This document shows, piece by piece, positions 8,501-9,547 of a stretch of 9,547 bases of DNA. The notes beneath the pieces are model-generated. The model was not told the DNA's origin. It saw nothing but the letters and a program-made list of their open reading frames with translations, and did not search any database. A program made the translations under genes and the position numbers. The stretch lies in the NCBI GenBank assembly GCA_020437045.1, contig JAGQWV010000652.1, forward strand, positions 1-9,547, written 5' to 3'. Each line of letters begins with the position of its first letter. Position 1 is the first letter of the stretch. The DNA comes from Saprospiraceae bacterium (GTDB lineage: Bacteria; Bacteroidota; Bacteroidia; Chitinophagales; Saprospiraceae).

Positions 8501-8698
8501 CATGCCGACAAATACACCGAATACAACGGAAAAAAAGACCAGGGCTCGGATGGCATTATCACCATCGAAGAGCTCAAAGAATTTGTACAACAGCGGGTAC
8601 CTTATCTTGTAAAAAATGTAAAAAATAAGGAGCAAAATCCAACGAATAAATCCACCGAATTATTAAAAGAAGATTTACCTATCTATTTGGTAAATTAA
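5564..8698 (+). CDS. Secreted propeller/Ig-domain caspase-like protease (peptidase C14)
   Basis: A 1044-residue exported protein. Residues 1-21 are a signal peptide with a likely cleavage after MFA (MFAQ). Residues about 28-400 contain repeated units of the type GG/DGY-x-L-x-G ... W-V/L-x-K/V-x-D-G-E (for example DGYFALVGSTDS, WLVKLNKDGELEW, GGYALMGHTWS), the pattern of beta-propeller or delta-60-like blades. Residues about 418-529 and 531-641 are beta-rich CARDB/Ig-like domains (for example ITLTVELINNGGTQTDPVTA). Residues 657-768 form a further beta domain. Residues 772-1044 are the caspase-like domain: NLYVLSIGVQ, the VNDAKKFAEMY helix, catalytic His857 in FISSHG, catalytic Cys907 in FIDACHSG, and SCANNEFSYE...GAFTKAI forming the expected substrate-pocket region. 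Both catalytic residues are present. The C-terminus (973-1010) is acidic and EF-hand-like. Its substrate and trigger are unknown. No Shine-Dalgarno sequence precedes the ATG, which is supported by the signal peptide. Confidence 0.92.
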   Translation: MNLRKYYSIALYLICTLPMFAQENVKLLSNWDYRRKMTRYEKINKVISTGNGYIAAVGETHGESGDIDGLFILMDAEKGETQVWKSIGREGQQSFQSIVQNFDGTFTLVGYDERLKGERNGWLVDVDIQGNELNRIPVKGKAGMSNEITDIAINGAGITLLMGKQNVGKSEECWLLMRNGPESCTTLNLEKETPGSANQLIALPDGYFALVGSTDSKNREHPNQAWVAKFDHEGKDVWSGIHYIGDKGWQEGISICPSPLDGGIVLSGVTNSKGAGDLDMWLVKLNKDGELEWDRTFGGINADRTASVVALSAGGYALMGHTWSHLPKASTSILKVVVVNNDGEWLDDATYYIPEARGSQTGYSICESLIKPEVIIAGNSTADKSNPSLTYIADITYQSPIDLALIKTDDDTYGNIANLNLELSSSKFVDADASKFLQEGERGYVTVDVTNSSLATIHNVKADISSNDQQDIKFWNQIYMGSFQAGQSKTLRIPVEASNQLTKGSYQLNINLEANGMNAASSQVKIASNRPDPASLIVNRHSFSPEMNANPGNPITLTVELINNGGTQTDPVTATFSIPSGVESLNNEKVEIPALAPNDKYSVTFDFAYSNVFDQNSIKVEFESETKSNLPGIKRSFSYGVASTRPVADANPPAPNSSLDIIWTSHDLNEYRTVEVTQREVNIKAIALANKELSKRNFAVLINGRRSQGQKLDESRLTPPEGHQLGRIQQSYTDVINLRDGDNEVQVVYYDDAGEIIGKSTPLIFKYLSRKAPNLYVLSIGVQHEDLQYTVNDAKKFAEMYGKLRDDKGRTFRKVSVIEMTTKEETTERNIKRAFLNLSRNNTISDDDLIVVFISSHGKVMDGNRYVLLPSDYDPQYEEITTVDFDEDILKRLRNLDGKKLLFIDACHSGSAGSRSFSDAAASKMVNDLINSTAGMEIFASCANNEFSYEDPQWNNGAFTKAIIEAFNNETVDIDGNKIHADKYTEYNGKKDQGSDGIITIEELKEFVQQRVPYLVKNVKNKEQNPTNKSTELLKEDLPIYLVN

Positions 8699-8705
8699 AA
8701 ATGCG

Positions 8706-8718
8706 GATAAGAATTATC
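8706..8718. other. Short AT-rich inverted repeat after the caspase stop
   Basis: GATAA (8706-8710) and TTATC (8714-8718) are perfect inverted repeats around a three-base loop, seven bases after the caspase stop. The stem is short and AT-rich with no adjacent T-run, so it is only a weak candidate for an RNA 3' structure. Confidence 0.2.
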
Positions 8719-8793
8719 AAATATTACCGGATTGGCAAATTTTTCGAATAGCAAAAACCGAAGTTGACATAATTAAGAATTTGATTTTCTATG

Positions 8794-8829
8794 GTGAGTT
8801 GTAGAGCCCTCCTTTGCAGACCAACTCGC
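8794..8829. other. Hairpin in convergent intergenic region
   Basis: GTGAGTTG (8794-8801) pairs with CAACTCGC (8822-8829), eight pairs including one G-U, enclosing a 20-base loop. It sits between the convergent caspase and DUF4440-like genes, so a role in transcript ending is conceivable. No T-run follows on either strand. The rest of 8699-8866 shows nothing I can identify. Confidence 0.3.
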
Positions 8830-8866
8830 AATAAATAGATATCCTAATCGAGCAATAAAACCTCAT

Positions 8867-9310
8867 TTAGTGAGTACTATCTGCCACAATTTTCCAATGG
8901 CCTCTAATTTTTTGAAGAATTAATAGAAAATATCCTTCCAGGTTATCGATCCCTACCCGTTCGAGGTGGTAGCGGCCGATCAGGGAATAAACCTTTCGAC
9001 TTCTTTTATTCAATGAAATGACATTAAATGTCAGTTGTCCCATCGATTGCCGGTCAGGGTACCGTTTATAGTAGTTCTGTAGCGTATTCTGATAACCAAA
9101 AGTTGGTCCACTCTTACTGAGAAACTGCAATTCATCCTGGTCCCAATACGTCTGCATAAATCCTTCTATATCACCTTTATTCCAGGCCTCTGATTGCATC
9201 GAGAGCAGATCTTCTATCTCGGTCCGCACCCGATCAGATTCCTGACCAGAGGCAGGCGATAGCAGTGAGAAACATATAATTGCTATGAGGTAAAAAAGAC
9301 GGGTATTCAT
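8867..9310 (-). CDS. Secreted NTF2-like (DUF4440/SnoaL-like) protein
   Basis: A 147-residue protein when started at ATG 9310. Residues 1-22 form a signal peptide (MNTRLFYLIAIICF core, cleavage near SPASG/Q). The mature 125 residues match the small cone-shaped NTF2-like fold typical of DUF4440/YybH-like proteins: an opening helix with LLSMQSEAWNKGDIEGFMQTY, a strand with DELQFLSKSGPTFG, then NTLQNYYKRYP, QLTFNVISL, a GRYHLER strand, and the closing EGYFLLILQKIRGHWKIVAD with STH at the end. Members of this family bind small ligands or act as accessory domains; no substrate can be assigned here. The frame stays open upstream to 9439, but that stretch (43 residues, His/Ser-rich) translates the intergenic repeat and would bury the signal peptide, so the 9310 start is preferred. 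Convergent with the caspase gene, with no sign of functional linkage. Confidence 0.85.
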   Translation of the reverse strand: MNTRLFYLIAIICFSLLSPASGQESDRVRTEIEDLLSMQSEAWNKGDIEGFMQTYWDQDELQFLSKSGPTFGYQNTLQNYYKRYPDRQSMGQLTFNVISLNKRSRKVYSLIGRYHLERVGIDNLEGYFLLILQKIRGHWKIVADSTH

Positions 9311-9370
9311 GATTAGTAGTTGATAGTCTGTTCGCGAAGGTATTAAAAGGTAAATGGTAAAATGGTGAGA

Positions 9371-9437
9371 GAGTGAATGGTGGAGGGAGGAAAGGCGTGA
9401 ACAGTGAGAGCGACCAAATTTTAGAGTGGACTTAAAC
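9371..9437. repeat. 67-bp intergenic direct repeat, copy 1
   Basis: This segment matches 9481-9547 at 63 of 67 positions by direct comparison, without gaps; the four differences are single-base substitutions. It is G/A-rich on the plus strand and lies upstream of the DUF4440-like gene. The complementary strand contains degenerate CCATTCAC/CACCATTTTACC-like motifs that continue toward 9350, so copy 1 borders low-complexity DNA. Confidence 0.9.
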
Positions 9438-9480
9438 AATTGCCCAGTTCAACAGTTAAACAGCGATTAATTTATAACAT

Positions 9481-9547
9481 GAGAGAATGGTGGAGGAAGG
9501 AAAGGCGTGAACAGTGAGAGCGGCCAAATTTCAGAGTGGACTTAAAC
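9481..9547. repeat. 67-bp intergenic direct repeat, copy 2, reaching window edge
   Basis: Second copy of the repeat, starting exactly 110 bp after copy 1 and cut by the end of the window, so its true length is unknown. The 43-bp spacer between copies (9438-9480) is AT-rich, not part of the matching segment, and contains no gene I can support. Further copies may lie beyond the window. Confidence 0.88.

Noticed and set aside
9311..9439. Upstream extension of the DUF4440-like gene by 43 residues
   Set aside because: It translates the low-complexity repeat, is His/Ser-rich, and would place a good signal peptide in the interior; the start at 9310 explains the protein fully.
9371..9547. CRISPR array
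   Set aside because: Only two copies, repeat of 67 bp rather than about 24-40, four mismatches, and no cas genes in the window.

Overview
The window looks like a chromosomal stretch of a Bacteroidota bacterium, most plausibly a Saprospiria/Lewinella-like lineage. The reasons are AT-leaning coding sequence, starts with little or no Shine-Dalgarno signal, many secreted, lipoprotein or outer-membrane-type products, and a secreted TPR-CHAT protein next to a secreted propeller/Ig/caspase protein. This placement is inference from protein style; no phylogenetic marker gene is present.

Layout. (1) Positions 52-2468, + strand: a compact three-gene cassette for the cell envelope. It encodes a lipoprotein (lipobox LISC), a small membrane-anchored protein that starts on a GTG overlapping the lipoprotein stop (GTGA), and a signal-peptide protein with the look of an outer-membrane beta barrel. 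None has a function I can name. (2) Positions 2565-5456, - strand: a TPR-CHAT protein interrupted by one in-frame TAA at 3969-3971. The upstream half is a signal peptide plus TPR array (495 aa). The downstream half is a CHAT protease domain with an intact His/Cys dyad and a C-terminal membrane anchor (459 aa from a GTG). Both halves are in the same frame and only eight sense codons lie between the stop and the GTG. (3) Positions 5457-5563: a 107-bp divergent promoter region with short direct repeats. (4) Positions 5564-8698, + strand: a 1044-aa secreted protein with an N-terminal propeller-like repeat region, Ig/CARDB-like beta domains and a C-terminal caspase-like (peptidase C14) domain whose His857 and Cys907 are present. 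(5) Positions 8867-9310, - strand: a small secreted NTF2-like/DUF4440 protein. (6) Positions 9371-9547: two copies of a 67-bp intergenic direct repeat spaced 110 bp apart, the second running to the window edge.

How it may work together. CHAT and C14 caspases both belong to protease clan CD. Here two of them, both apparently exported, face away from one shared intergenic region, with an envelope cassette converging on the CHAT end. A periplasmic or surface protease module, with the TPRs and propeller/Ig domains as protein-binding parts, is a reasonable hypothesis, but nothing in the sequence names a substrate or trigger. The most notable anomaly is the nonsense codon at the TPR/CHAT boundary. 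It either inactivates the CHAT half, splits the protein into separately translated pieces that would end up in different compartments, is read through, or is a sequence error.
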